DNA of 45,101 nt from CAZJLN01 sp964540765 (lineage in GTDB: Bacteria; Chloroflexota; Anaerolineae; Anaerolineales; Anaerolineaceae): assembly GCA_964540765.1 (NCBI GenBank), contig CAZINW010000016.1, forward strand, positions 1 through 45,101. The letters are read 5' to 3'. The translations under genes were made by a program, and so were the position numbers. Under the pieces are notes generated by a model. The model saw nothing but the letters and a program-made list of their open reading frames with translations. It was not told the origin of the DNA and did no database searches. Of the stretch, positions 1 to 9,166 are shown in pieces; position 1 is the first letter of the stretch, and the number at the start of each line of letters is the position of its first letter.

Positions 1-15
1 GACTAAATTGAATGC

Positions 16-240
16 ATGGCATTCATTCGAAAAGTAAGAACTGCCAGCAGGGCAATCACGGTTCAGATCGCATATAAGCATAAAGACCGCATCATCAAGA
101 TCATCCCCATCGGAAGTGCACATAATGACGAAGAGCTGAATATCCTGCTTACATTAGCGCACATGCGGTTGCAGAAGAATCAACTGGAACTATTGCCAGA
201 AGCGCAACCCACACTGCGGTTGGGTATCAAGTCTCACTTT
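16..240 (+). pseudogene. IS1634-type transposase, N-terminal stub
   Basis: The first roughly 75 codons read MAFIRKVRTAS, then VQIAYKHKDRIIKI, IGSAHNDEEL and a Leu/Ala-rich helix. This matches the start of IS1634/IS4-like transposases as I know the family. The similarity stops near base 240, directly before the mutS2 stop codon, and the frame then runs antisense through mutS2. The catalytic DDE domain is absent, so this is a truncated relic rather than a working gene. The rest of the element was lost, probably when the mutS2 3' end was joined here. Only 15 bases precede the ATG, so upstream signals cannot be judged. Family assignment is by recalled similarity, not by a search. Confidence 0.6.
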
Positions 241-250
241 GAGTCCTTCC

Positions 251-2644
251 TTACCCACTGCGTAAAAACGCGACCGTCACACCATCGCCACCTTCGGTCT
301 CACCGCCTGATTCGAAGCGTACAACCTGGGGTGACCCTTTGAGAGTCTCACGGATTGCCTGGCGCAGCTTGCCGGTGCCCTTGCCGTGGATGATGCGCAC
401 ATATGGCAGCCCAACCAGATACGCCCTTTCAATGTAGCGCTGCAAGGTTTCAAGCGCATCCTCCACCCGTTGCCCGCGAATGTCGAGCTCCACCCCGGGT
501 GATTCCACCCCTGGCAGTGAGGTCTTGCCTCGCAATGGTTTAACAGCCTGTTCCTCTTCCCCTCCTGGTATTTGTGCTTTACGGACGACATCCGATCTGC
601 GTGCCCTTACCCGCAGCATGCCAATCTGTACTTCAACCTCATTCTCTCCAAGAGAGGTAACCACCCCCTCCTGCCCCAGCGATTTGAGGGTGACCTTCTC
701 ACCTAGGCGCAAGGGGCCGGATGGGGCTTTAACCCGGACTGCGGGGCTTTTACGCTCGACCGGCTTTGCCACTTCCGCTTCAAGGTTCTCAACCACCTCT
801 TCGACCTCGTCAACAATATCCAGCGGCTGACGTGCGCGTGCCAGTTCACGCCGCAGGTCTTCCAGCTCCTCATGGAGTTTGTCCACTTCCTGCTGGGACT
901 GCTGGCGGGTTTGATCCAGGATGCGCATGCGATCATCCTCGACCCTGTCAAGGCAGGCAGCCATTTCATTACGAATGGCTTCAGCCTCCTGGCGTGCCTG
1001 GTCGGCGGCTACCCGTGCTTCACGTGCCAGGTCACGCTGGCGGTGGATCTCGTCCAGCAGGTCTTCAGCGCGCAGGTCAGCCGGGTTGATCTCGGAGCGG
1101 GCGGCATCGATGATCTCCTGCGGCAGACCCAGGCGTTCGGCAATGGCAAGCGCATTGGAGCGCCCTGGCAGCCCAATGGTGAGGTGATAGGTCGGTTTGA
1201 GGGATTTGAGGTCAAATTCGACACTGGCATTGACCACGCCGGGTGTCGTATGTGCATAAGCCTTGAGTTCAGGGTAATGGGTGGCAACCATGCTAGTGAT
1301 GCGCTGCTTGAGGAGGTGCGTCAGCACAGCCATCGCCAGGGCAGAGCCTTCCTGCGGATCCGTGCCCGCCCCCAATTCATCCAAAAGCACCAGACATTCA
1401 GAATTAGCCTTTTTCAGGATCGACACCAACTGGGTGATATGCCCGGAAAAGGTGGAGAGGGACTGCTCGATGGACTGTTCATCGCCAATATCTGCAAAAA
1501 TATCCTTGAAGATGCTCAGGCGGGAGCCGGATAGTGCTGGTATCTGCAGACCGGACTGCGCCATCAACGCCAGCAGACCGATGGTCTTGAGGGTGACGGT
1601 CTTGCCACCGGTATTGGGACCGGTGATCACGAGGGCATAGGTCTGAGCGTCCAGTTCCACGTCGATGGGCACCACGCTGGCAGGGTCCAACAGGGGGTGG
1701 CGCGCCTGCAAAAGCTGGATGGTGCTGCCAGGGTGCTGACTGTCGGGTTGGGGATCAAACGGAAGCAGTTCGGGTTCGCTGGCACGCATGTCTTCCGCAT
1801 ATTTGGCACAAATACAGGCCAGGTCCAGTTCAGCCATGCTCTCGACCATGACTGTCAGCGCCTCGCCGTTGGCAGCTATACGCTGGCTGAGGGCATGCAG
1901 GATACGCCGGATCTCATCGCGCTCTGCAAGTTGAAGCTCCTTGTAACGGTTGTTCCACTCCACCACCGTGAGTGGCTCTATGAAGAGGGTGGCACCGGAT
2001 GAGGATTGATCGTGAATAATGGCTTTGATGCGCCCTTTGAATTCCGCGCGCAGGGGCAGCACATAGCGGTCAGAGCGCTGGGTGATGAGCGTCTCTTGCA
2101 GCATGCGGGCAGTGGAGGGGTCGGTGAGATATTTTTCAAGGCGCGAGATGAGGCGTTCATAAGTCACCTTGAGTTCAGAGCGGATACGCCCAAGCGCCTC
2201 AGAGGCAGAGTCGAGCACCTCACCGCGCTCGGAGATGGTTTTACTGATGGTATCCACCAGCCCGAGCCCATCCGAAAGCTCCAACGCCGCCTCAGCCAGG
2301 TGTGGCACCTCGGCGGCAGCCTGCTCAAAGATGTGCCTGGTGGAACGCGAAATGATGAGGGTGTTCTTGACTGCCAGGAACTCCGCCGGCTCCAGCACAC
2401 CGTCATGCTCAGCCAGGTAAATGAGCGGTCGCAGATCCGTGGCGCCCAAGAATGAAAATTCAGAGCTGGTATTGAGCAGGTGGCGGGCTTCACGCGTGTG
2501 CTCCTGGCGCAGATTGGCTTCAGCCAAGTCATTGGTGGGTTGCAGGGATTCCGCCAGCTGCGCAGAAGCACTGAAACCGGCATAAGTGACCAGCCGGTCC
2601 AGGATCTTATTGAACTCAAGGGTGGTTAGCGTTTTGGCGTTCAT
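251..2644 (-). CDS. mutS2: MutS2 family ATPase/endonuclease
   Basis: 797 residues, the usual MutS2 length. MutS2 binds branched DNA and suppresses homologous recombination; in some bacteria it also acts on stalled ribosomes. It is not a mismatch-repair protein because it lacks the MutS mismatch-recognition domain, and that domain is absent here too. The order is: N-terminal core/lever (about 1-300), Walker A GPNTGGKT at 342-349, a Walker B-type LVLLDELGAGTDP near 417-429, a Glu/Arg-rich coiled coil (about 520-620), and a C-terminal Smr nuclease domain starting at LDIRGQ (about 718) with the HGKGTG motif near 752. It reads as complete. The 3' end abuts a transposase stub. The gene lies downstream of cysS on the same strand with about 90 bases between them. 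Confidence 0.97.
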   Translation of the reverse strand: MNAKTLTTLEFNKILDRLVTYAGFSASAQLAESLQPTNDLAEANLRQEHTREARHLLNTSSEFSFLGATDLRPLIYLAEHDGVLEPAEFLAVKNTLIISRSTRHIFEQAAAEVPHLAEAALELSDGLGLVDTISKTISERGEVLDSASEALGRIRSELKVTYERLISRLEKYLTDPSTARMLQETLITQRSDRYVLPLRAEFKGRIKAIIHDQSSSGATLFIEPLTVVEWNNRYKELQLAERDEIRRILHALSQRIAANGEALTVMVESMAELDLACICAKYAEDMRASEPELLPFDPQPDSQHPGSTIQLLQARHPLLDPASVVPIDVELDAQTYALVITGPNTGGKTVTLKTIGLLALMAQSGLQIPALSGSRLSIFKDIFADIGDEQSIEQSLSTFSGHITQLVSILKKANSECLVLLDELGAGTDPQEGSALAMAVLTHLLKQRITSMVATHYPELKAYAHTTPGVVNASVEFDLKSLKPTYHLTIGLPGRSNALAIAERLGLPQEIIDAARSEINPADLRAEDLLDEIHRQRDLAREARVAADQARQEAEAIRNEMAACLDRVEDDRMRILDQTRQQSQQEVDKLHEELEDLRRELARARQPLDIVDEVEEVVENLEAEVAKPVERKSPAVRVKAPSGPLRLGEKVTLKSLGQEGVVTSLGENEVEVQIGMLRVRARRSDVVRKAQIPGGEEEQAVKPLRGKTSLPGVESPGVELDIRGQRVEDALETLQRYIERAYLVGLPYVRIIHGKGTGKLRQAIRETLKGSPQVVRFESGGETEGGDGVTVAFLRSG

Positions 2645-2733
2645 GACGGATTGAAGTGTATCATATCTCCCTGGCGTTCAGTCTTCCTGTCGGAGAATGA
2701 TGGGACAAAGTTAACAGATGCAAAGCAGTAGCC

Positions 2734-4149
2734 TTAACAAAGGCCCGAAATTATGAGTTTTTTCCACCTTACTCCCTGCGGGGTGTCTTCCAGGATGATG
2801 CCTTTTGCCTTGAGCTCATCTCGGATCCTGTCAGATTCATTAAAGTCTTTCCCCTTGCGCGCTTCCTCTCTCTGCCTGACCAGTTCTTTGATGTCTTCAG
2901 TGAGCTCCAGCGTCTCTTCCTTCCAGTCATCCACCATAAAACCGAACACCTGGTCAAACTCAGCCATAAGTTCCAGCTTTTCCTTTGCGCCCAGCTCATT
3001 ATCCTTGAGCATGGTCCACATCAGGGCAAGTGCCACCGGCAGGTTGAGGTCATCATTGATGGCATCGAGGAACTGGCTTTGATAGAGTGCCACCCGACTC
3101 TCATCCCCCTTGACTTCTGAAGGATTGTTCTTTAACTCTATCACTTTCTTTTTGAGGCTCACAAATGAGGCTTTTGCGTTGTCCAGCGTTTCCCAACTGA
3201 ACTTGAGCGGGCTGCGGTAATGGGCGGTGAAGCATAAGTACCTGTAGACCAGTGGATCGTAGCCTTTCTCGATCAGGGTCTGCATCGTGATGAAGTTGCC
3301 GCTGCTCTTGGCCATCCTCTTTTTCTTGAGCACCAGGAATTCACCGTGCATCCAGTACTTGACCCAGGACTTTTTACCAGTGGCTCCTTCCGACTGGGCG
3401 ATCTCGTTCGTGTGATGAACCGGGATGTGATCGATTCCACCGCAGTGGATCTCAAACTGCTCGCCCAAGTATTTAATGGACATGGCAGAGCACTCGATGT
3501 GCCATCCCGGGAAGCCTCTGCCCCATGGGCTGTCCCACTGCATATCCTGGTTCTTGAATTTCGAGTTGGTGAACCAGAGTACAAAATCATGGGGGTTTCT
3601 TTTGTTCTTATCCACCTCAATCCGCGCGCCTGCCTGCAGCTCAGTGATGTTTTGACCGGTGAGTTCTCCATAGTCAGGGAACTTGGTGATATCAAAGTAA
3701 ACATTGCCCTCCGAGATGTATGTCAATCCATTCTTCTCAATGCGTTTTATCAGCTCGATCATCTCGGGAATGTGATCTGTAGCCTTGCAGATGATATCAG
3801 GTTGTTGAATGTTGAGCTTGGCGCAGTCGTCCATGAATGCCTTGGTGTAGGCTTCAGCGATCTGCCAGACTGTCTTGTGCTCTCTCTCCGCACCTTTGAG
3901 CATCTTGTCTTCACCCTCGTCTGCATCAGAGGTGAGATGACCCACATCGGTAATGTTCATGACATGCTTGAGCTCAAAGTTGTTGTAGATGAGCGCTCTT
4001 CGCAGGGTGTCTTCAAAGACGTATGTCCTCAAGTTTCCGATGTGGGCAAAATTGTAGACAGTGGGTCCGCAGGTGTACATGCCAACCTGCCTGCCGTTGA
4101 TTGGAATCAGCTCCTCTTTCTCCCTGGAGAGTGTATTGAAGATTTTCAT
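2734..4149 (-). CDS. cysS: Cysteinyl-tRNA synthetase (divergent type)
   Basis: 471 residues. The enzyme charges tRNA-Cys with cysteine in the cytoplasm. The class I HIGH motif is HIGN at 36-39, after TCGPTVY, whose Cys27 is a zinc ligand. The other zinc ligands are visible as Cys220 (WHIECSAM), His246 and Glu249. Two signature blocks differ from the common bacterial form. The usual IFPHHENE block reads HIPVHHTNE, and the KMSKS loop reads RMAKSSGN (residues 278-285). I associate the HHTNE form with Candidate Phyla Radiation and some Chloroflexi enzymes; this is recalled, not searched. The C-terminal helical region (REEARKGKDF, SDRIRDELKA) is intact. The start is ATG preceded by AGGTG. Base composition looks more AT-rich than mutS2, which is compatible with transfer. 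Confidence 0.95.
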   Translation of the reverse strand: MKIFNTLSREKEELIPINGRQVGMYTCGPTVYNFAHIGNLRTYVFEDTLRRALIYNNFELKHVMNITDVGHLTSDADEGEDKMLKGAEREHKTVWQIAEAYTKAFMDDCAKLNIQQPDIICKATDHIPEMIELIKRIEKNGLTYISEGNVYFDITKFPDYGELTGQNITELQAGARIEVDKNKRNPHDFVLWFTNSKFKNQDMQWDSPWGRGFPGWHIECSAMSIKYLGEQFEIHCGGIDHIPVHHTNEIAQSEGATGKKSWVKYWMHGEFLVLKKKRMAKSSGNFITMQTLIEKGYDPLVYRYLCFTAHYRSPLKFSWETLDNAKASFVSLKKKVIELKNNPSEVKGDESRVALYQSQFLDAINDDLNLPVALALMWTMLKDNELGAKEKLELMAEFDQVFGFMVDDWKEETLELTEDIKELVRQREEARKGKDFNESDRIRDELKAKGIILEDTPQGVRWKKLIISGLC

Positions 4150-4493
4150 ACTCGCACCTATTTGATATCCGTTTCAATCTTGAACGATTATCGTATTGCT
4201 CCTAAGCTGGTCAGGCTGACTCAAGCGTTATCCGCCTTGCCCCGGCGAAACATGGCAAATATTCTTATTGCGGGGCATAGGGGTTCTCCGTTTCTATAAG
4301 AATAATGCATGGCTGAGCCAGTATCAAGAAGTATACCCCATCTAGTGCTAATGCACACTTCATCAGCCGACACTTCATCAGCCGGTTTGACAGGCCTGCT
4401 GGGCAGCCATGTGACGAATTTGAGGAAGCCTGGGGGGATTTATGGTATTCTATCAGGGCAGGAACAATCAAATAAAAACAATAAGGAGCTTTT
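4150..4493. other. Intergenic region between divergent cysS and M3 peptidase
   Basis: This 344-base spacer separates divergently transcribed genes, so it must hold both promoters. I see no convincing -35/-10 pair for either one. The right edge carries AAGGAG at 4483-4488, five bases before the ATG of the peptidase. Apart from a perfect 15-bp tandem duplication at 4355-4384 I see no other structure and no plausible small gene. Confidence 0.6.
4355..4384. repeat. 15-bp perfect tandem duplication
   Basis: The unit ACACTTCATCAGCCG occurs twice head to tail (4355-4369 and 4370-4384). It lies in the cysS/peptidase spacer, about 110 bases before the peptidase ATG. It may be simple slippage. No matching third copy is nearby. 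Confidence 0.85.
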
Positions 4494-6296
4494 ATGGAAA
4501 CGACCAATCTCCCCAACCGTGAGGATGTACCGATTGAAGAAACCTGGGATCTTGAGAGCATCTTCCCCAGCGTGGCTGACTGGCAGGCAGCGCTCAAAGC
4601 AATCAGTGAACGCATCCCAGAATTGAGCCAATATCAAGGAAGGCTGTCGGAGGGGCCGCACACCCTGCTCGCCTGCATCAACCTGATGATGGAGCTTATG
4701 CGCCAGTCTTCGAAAGTGATGTCGTACGGGTCACTGGGCAGCGCCACCGACGCAGGCAACCAGGACGCACTGGCACGCCTGGGTCAGGGCATGGGGTTGA
4801 TGCACAAGATGCGCGCTGCCAGTGCCTTTGTGGAGCCAGAAATGATGGGCATCGGGATGCCGACCTTGAGGACATGGCTGGCGCAACCCGGGCTGGCAGT
4901 TTACACCCACTATATTGATGACCTGGAGCATCAGCAGGCACACATCCGTTCCCAGGAAGTGGAAGAAGTGATCGCCCAAGCAGGGCAGCCCCTGGCAGCC
5001 TCCTTCCAGACATTTACCAGTCTGACCAGTTCCGAGATCAAATTCCAGCCGGCAGTGGACAGCCAGGGACACACACGCGAAGTGGGCCAGTCAACAATCG
5101 ACGGTCTCATCACCCACCCCGACCGGGAGTTGAGGCGCACTGCCTGGCAGAACTATGCCGATGGCTACCTGGCAATGAAAAACACCCTGGCAGCCACCCA
5201 GTTGGGCGGGCTGCATAAGGACCTGTTCAATATGCGCGCTCGCCGCTACAACTCCTGCCTTGAGGCTGCCATCTATGAGCATGCCATCCCCACCGAAGTC
5301 TTTTACAACCTGATCGAGGTCTTCAAGCGCAACCTGCCCACCTGGCACCGCTACTGGCGGCTGCGCCGTAAAGCCCTCAAGTTCGATGAATTCAACGTCT
5401 ACGACATCAAGGCGCCCCTCAACCAGGAACCGTCGGTCATTTCGTTCCAGCAGGCTGTGGATTGGATCTGCGAGGGGATGGCACCTCTTGGCGAAAACTA
5501 TGTCAATACCTTAAGGCGCGGTGCCCTTGAAGAGCGCTGGGTGGACCGGGCGATCAACAAGGGCAAACGCCAGGGCGCCTTCAGCAGCGGCGTCTATGAT
5601 ACCCATCCGTTCATTCTCATCAGTTACCAGAACAACGTCTTCTCGCTGAGCACGCTGGCACACGAGCTGGGGCATTCCATGCACTCCTATACGACCAATC
5701 AGCATCAGCCCTTCATCTACAGCCGCTATGCCATGTTCGCGGCAGAGACAGCCTCCAACTTCAACCAGGCGATGGTGCGTGATCACCTCTTAAAGACCCA
5801 AACTGACCCGTCCTTCCAACTGGCGTTGATCGAGGAAGCCATGTCCAACTTCCATCGCTATTTCTTCATCATGCCGACCCTGGCACGCTGGGAGCTGGCA
5901 ATGCACGAGGTAGTGGAAACAAGCGCGCCTCTCAATTCCCGCATCATGAGCCAGCAGTGCGCTGCCCTCTTCAAGGAAGGCTATGGGGACGAGGTGGTCT
6001 TTGACGAGGAGCGCATCGGCATCACCTGGGCGCAGTTCCAGCACATGTACATGAACTTTTACGTCTTCCAGTATGCCACAGGCATCTCGGCAGCACATGC
6101 CCTGGTGAATCGCATCCTGCAGGGGGTTGAGAATGCCGTGCCGGATTACCTGGCTTTCCTCAGCTCCGGCGGTTCTGACTACCCGATCAACCTGCTGCAG
6201 AAAGCGGGCGTGGACATGACCCAGCCTGAGCCGGTTGAGAAAGCCTTTGCCTACCTGGCGAGCATTGTGGATCGCTTTGAAGCGCTGGTGGGGTAA
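4494..6296 (+). CDS. M3 family oligoendopeptidase (PepF-like), copy 1
   Basis: 600 residues, typical of PepF/M3B zinc oligopeptidases, which cut short peptides in the cytoplasm. The catalytic motif is HELGH at 390-394: two His zinc ligands and the catalytic Glu. The third ligand is Glu418 in AAETASNF, at the spacing expected for thimet-type enzymes. No signal peptide is present. The start is supported by AAGGAG five bases upstream. A second M3 enzyme (591 residues, minus strand, about 31 kb away) has the same motif but is clearly divergent, so these are paralogues and not a recent duplication. The gene is monocistronic and ends before a convergent hairpin. Substrate preference cannot be read from the sequence. 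Confidence 0.93.
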   Translation: METTNLPNREDVPIEETWDLESIFPSVADWQAALKAISERIPELSQYQGRLSEGPHTLLACINLMMELMRQSSKVMSYGSLGSATDAGNQDALARLGQGMGLMHKMRAASAFVEPEMMGIGMPTLRTWLAQPGLAVYTHYIDDLEHQQAHIRSQEVEEVIAQAGQPLAASFQTFTSLTSSEIKFQPAVDSQGHTREVGQSTIDGLITHPDRELRRTAWQNYADGYLAMKNTLAATQLGGLHKDLFNMRARRYNSCLEAAIYEHAIPTEVFYNLIEVFKRNLPTWHRYWRLRRKALKFDEFNVYDIKAPLNQEPSVISFQQAVDWICEGMAPLGENYVNTLRRGALEERWVDRAINKGKRQGAFSSGVYDTHPFILISYQNNVFSLSTLAHELGHSMHSYTTNQHQPFIYSRYAMFAAETASNFNQAMVRDHLLKTQTDPSFQLALIEEAMSNFHRYFFIMPTLARWELAMHEVVETSAPLNSRIMSQQCAALFKEGYGDEVVFDEERIGITWAQFQHMYMNFYVFQYATGISAAHALVNRILQGVENAVPDYLAFLSSGGSDYPINLLQKAGVDMTQPEPVEKAFAYLASIVDRFEALVG

Positions 6297-6336
6297 GCAA
6301 AGATATTAACTCGCATGTGATAAGAAGATAATTGCG

Positions 6337-6379
6337 CCATTGCGTTGAAAGGCTTATGATCAATCTCTCAACGCAATGG
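6337..6379. terminator. Hairpin between convergent genes
   Basis: A 12-bp perfect stem (CCATTGCGTTGA at 6337-6348 with its complement at 6368-6379) encloses a 19-nt loop. It sits between the M3 peptidase and the convergent DUF4143 gene. There is no good U-tract on either side, so it may be a weak bidirectional terminator or an mRNA end-stabiliser. Confidence 0.55.
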
Positions 6380-6414
6380 TGTATTCTATCGCTGTCTTTA
6401 GCAGATTGACATCC

Positions 6415-7716
6415 TCATACCAAGGAAGCCTCCAGAAAGTTGACCATATAGAGTGGCAGGTTGATGAGCCAGCCTTCATCACGATAATCTGACATGGACA
6501 TTCGCACTGATTTTTCGGGGTTGAATCGTTCGTAATAGCTCTTTAGACTTTTCGCCTTTAAATTTTCAGCAGCTTTAACCTCAATGGGGAGCACCTTGCC
6601 GCCCATCTGTACGATAAAATCGACCTCGGCAGTCCCTTTATCTGCTGACCAATAATAAGGCTCAAAAGAATTGGTGGAAATCAATTGCTGAAAAACATAC
6701 TGTTCTGTCAAGGCGCCTTTGAACTGCGTAAAAACCTGGTTCCCCTGCAGCAAGGTCACCACATCCAAATCGCTTAGCGCCCCCAACAAGCCCACATCCA
6801 CCATGAACAATTTGAAGGCATTGACATCGTGATAAACTTTCAGGGGTATATCCGGTCTGGTTACCCGATAGACTTTATGAATCAAGGCGCTGTCCAGTAG
6901 CCACTGCAAGGCAAGTTCATATTCCCTGGCTCTTCCATCTTGCCTGACCAGCCCATAGATGAATTTTCGCTTTTCTTTGGAAAGCTGGGCAGGGATCGAA
7001 TTCCAAACCAGGCATATTCTGGGCACAACTTCGTAAGGGGCGTGTTTGGAAAAATCCTGCTCATAAGCCGTCAACAATCTACGCTGAACATCCCTGACCA
7101 GTGAAAAATCATCTGTCTCAGTATAAGTCAGGACCGCCTCAGGCATGCCACCCACAAAATAGTATTTTTTCAAGAGGTCTATATACTTGGTTTTAAAACT
7201 TGTGATCAGCTTGAAGTCTTTTGCATTTAACAAATCAACAAGCGCTTCATTTCCTGATGCCATGAGAAACTCAGTGAAATTGAGGGGATGCAGATCAAGA
7301 AAATCAACCTTACCCACCGGAAAAGATGCACCCTCATGTAAAGCCACCCCAAGCATGCTGCCTGCTGCTAATACATGGTATTCCGGCGCATTCTCATGGA
7401 AATACTTCAAGGAAGTTAGAGCAGTTGGCACTTCTTGAATTTCGTCAAAGATCATCAGCGTTTCAGCATCGATCACAGTACCTGCTTCGATCTGAAAACC
7501 TGTGATAATGCGCTGTATATTCAAGTCATCCTGAAACAGGTTATACATGCGTTCATTGTTCTCAAAATTGATATAGGCAACTTTTTTATAATTTTGATTC
7601 CCGAATGCTTTCATCAACCAGATTTTTCCCACCTGGCGCGCACCTCTGATTATCAAAGGTTTCCTGTTTACTGATACTTTCCATTTCAACAAATCAGCCA
7701 ATGCAATTCTATCCAC
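6415..7716 (-). CDS. DUF4143 AAA ATPase with altered Walker A
   Basis: 433 residues. The protein belongs to the large AAA_14/DUF4143 family, whose function is unclear; members are often scattered singly in genomes. The N-terminal ATPase has LIIRGARQVGKI (the P-loop ends Gly30-Lys31-Ile32), where the family has Lys-Thr. The Walker B LMIFDEIQEVP and sensor segment VLAAGSMLG look intact. The C-terminal DUF4143 part contains AEVDFIVQ followed by PIEVKA, a PD-(D/E)xK nuclease-like signature. The start is GTG, chosen because AGAAGGTG lies just upstream and the reading begins MDRIALADLL as in relatives. The gene stands alone between a convergent hairpin and a repeat-bearing spacer. Loss of the P-loop Thr suggests weak or no ATP hydrolysis, which is inference. 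Confidence 0.88.
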   Translation of the reverse strand: MDRIALADLLKWKVSVNRKPLIIRGARQVGKIWLMKAFGNQNYKKVAYINFENNERMYNLFQDDLNIQRIITGFQIEAGTVIDAETLMIFDEIQEVPTALTSLKYFHENAPEYHVLAAGSMLGVALHEGASFPVGKVDFLDLHPLNFTEFLMASGNEALVDLLNAKDFKLITSFKTKYIDLLKKYYFVGGMPEAVLTYTETDDFSLVRDVQRRLLTAYEQDFSKHAPYEVVPRICLVWNSIPAQLSKEKRKFIYGLVRQDGRAREYELALQWLLDSALIHKVYRVTRPDIPLKVYHDVNAFKLFMVDVGLLGALSDLDVVTLLQGNQVFTQFKGALTEQYVFQQLISTNSFEPYYWSADKGTAEVDFIVQMGGKVLPIEVKAAENLKAKSLKSYYERFNPEKSVRMSMSDYRDEGWLINLPLYMVNFLEASLV

Positions 7717-7754
7717 GCTTCACCTTCTTTCTTGATGAATCCATATATCACTGG

Positions 7755-7801
7755 AATCACATTATTCGTACAAAAAAACGTGATGACAATCACATAATTC
7801 G
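7755..7801. promoter_or_regulatory. Spaced direct repeats with nested palindrome
   Basis: AATCACATTATTCG (7755-7768) and AATCACATAATTCG (7788-7801) are near-identical and 33 bp apart, about three helical turns. Between them, GTGAT-GACA-ATCAC (7780-7793) forms a palindrome that uses the start of the second repeat. The site lies between the divergent DUF4143 and hutI genes and looks like an operator for one of them. No regulator gene is adjacent. Confidence 0.45.
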
Positions 7802-7894
7802 AATGAATCTGGGTTAAGCAAGGAAATACAAGATGAATGAATCGCAATCCATCTCCGCCTGCAAATTTCCATCCCCAATCCCTCTGTTTTCCAT

Positions 7895-7900
7895 TACAAT
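7895..7900 (+). promoter_or_regulatory. -10 box of hutI, leaderless-type spacing
   Basis: TACAAT ends six bases before the hutI ATG, and there is no Shine-Dalgarno sequence. Transcription would start at or next to the start codon. No good -35 hexamer is visible. The spacing matches that seen upstream of holB. Confidence 0.5.
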
Positions 7901-7906
7901 GGTTTT

Positions 7907-9163
7907 ATGCTACTTATATATAATGCTTCCCAACTCCTGACACTTGCCGGCGGCCCCCAACGCGGGCATACCCTCGGCAGTCTCCAGATCATCCCCAACG
8001 GCGCTGTGCTGATCAATGAAGGGCAGATCAGGGCTGTTGGAACCTCCGACAAACTGTGCGCTGCTTATCCTGATGCCGATGCGTTTGACGCCAGTGGGCA
8101 TGTGGTTATGCCCGGCTTTGTCGATCCGCACACCCACCTGGTGTGGGCTGGCGACCGCGCTGCCGAGTTTGAAATGCGCCTGGAGGGCAAGAGCTACATG
8201 GAGATCATGGCAGCTGGCGGCGGCATCATCTCAACCCTCAAAGCCACACGGGCTGCCAGCCTGGACGAACTGCTGGCTCAATCGCGCCAGCGTGCTCAAA
8301 CCGCCTTTCACTATGGCACCACCACCATGGAAGCCAAAACTGGCTATGGGCTGGATCTCGAGACCGAAATCAAGCAACTGCAGGTCATCCTGGAATTGGA
8401 TGCTGAAGGTCCCCTGCAACTCGTCCCCACCTACCTGGGTGCGCACGCCATCCCCCCTGAATGTTCCGGCAACCCGGATGGGTACACCGATTTCCTGTGC
8501 ACGCAAGCTCTGCCTGCCATCAAAACCTGGTGGCTCGACCATGCACCAGAGCGCCCCTTGCCTTTTGTGGATGTCTTTTGCGAACAGGGTGTCTTCGATT
8601 TGGAGCAAACCCGCCAGATTCTCACCCACGCCCAGGCACTCAGTTTCCCACTTAAGCTGCATGTGGATGAGTTTGAGAACCTGGGCGGAGCCTCCCTGGC
8701 AGCCGAGCTGGGGGCGACCTCGGCGGATCACCTGGTGAAGACTTCACAGGAGGACATCCGGGCACTTGCGGCTTCCGAAACAGTGGCGGTCTCGCTGCCC
8801 GGTACGCCTTTTGGGCTGGCACAGAGCGAATATACCCCCGCACAGACAATCATCGCGGCTGATGGACTGCTGGCGCTGGCATCTGACCTGAACCCGGGCA
8901 CCACATGGAACGAATCAATGCAGTTCATCATTGCACTGGCATGCCGCTACATGAAATTAACGCCTGCCCAGGCGACCGCTGCCTCTACCATCAATGCAGC
9001 CGCTGCCATCCGCGCCGAAAAGCGCATAGGCTCGATTGAAGTGGGCAAGCAGGCAGACCTGCTGGTGCTCAATGTTTCCGATTACCGTCAACTTGGCTAC
9101 CGATACGGCACGAATCTTGTATCCTATGTGATCAAGAAAGGCAAAATGTATCCGGCAGGTTGA
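7907..9163 (+). CDS. hutI: Imidazolonepropionase
   Basis: 418 residues. HutI hydrolyses 4-imidazolone-5-propanoate to N-formimino-L-glutamate, the third step of histidine degradation. The amidohydrolase metal motif is PHTHLVWAGDRAAEF with His75 and His77. The HutI-typical GGGIISTLKATR, LHVDEFENLGGA and LASDLNPGT blocks follow. The protein is full length. None of hutH, hutU or a formiminoglutamase gene is next to it, so the pathway is either split or incomplete here. A TACAAT box lies six bases before the ATG with no Shine-Dalgarno, which suggests a leaderless message. The 66-residue membrane protein gene follows four bases after the stop and is probably cotranscribed. Confidence 0.95.
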   Translation: MLLIYNASQLLTLAGGPQRGHTLGSLQIIPNGAVLINEGQIRAVGTSDKLCAAYPDADAFDASGHVVMPGFVDPHTHLVWAGDRAAEFEMRLEGKSYMEIMAAGGGIISTLKATRAASLDELLAQSRQRAQTAFHYGTTTMEAKTGYGLDLETEIKQLQVILELDAEGPLQLVPTYLGAHAIPPECSGNPDGYTDFLCTQALPAIKTWWLDHAPERPLPFVDVFCEQGVFDLEQTRQILTHAQALSFPLKLHVDEFENLGGASLAAELGATSADHLVKTSQEDIRALAASETVAVSLPGTPFGLAQSEYTPAQTIIAADGLLALASDLNPGTTWNESMQFIIALACRYMKLTPAQATAASTINAAAAIRAEKRIGSIEVGKQADLLVLNVSDYRQLGYRYGTNLVSYVIKKGKMYPAG

Positions 9164-9166
9164 GGT

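Noticed and set aside
3346..4299. 317-codon plus-strand open frame across cysS
   Set aside because: It is antisense to a gene with clear cysteinyl-tRNA synthetase motifs and shows no domain of its own.
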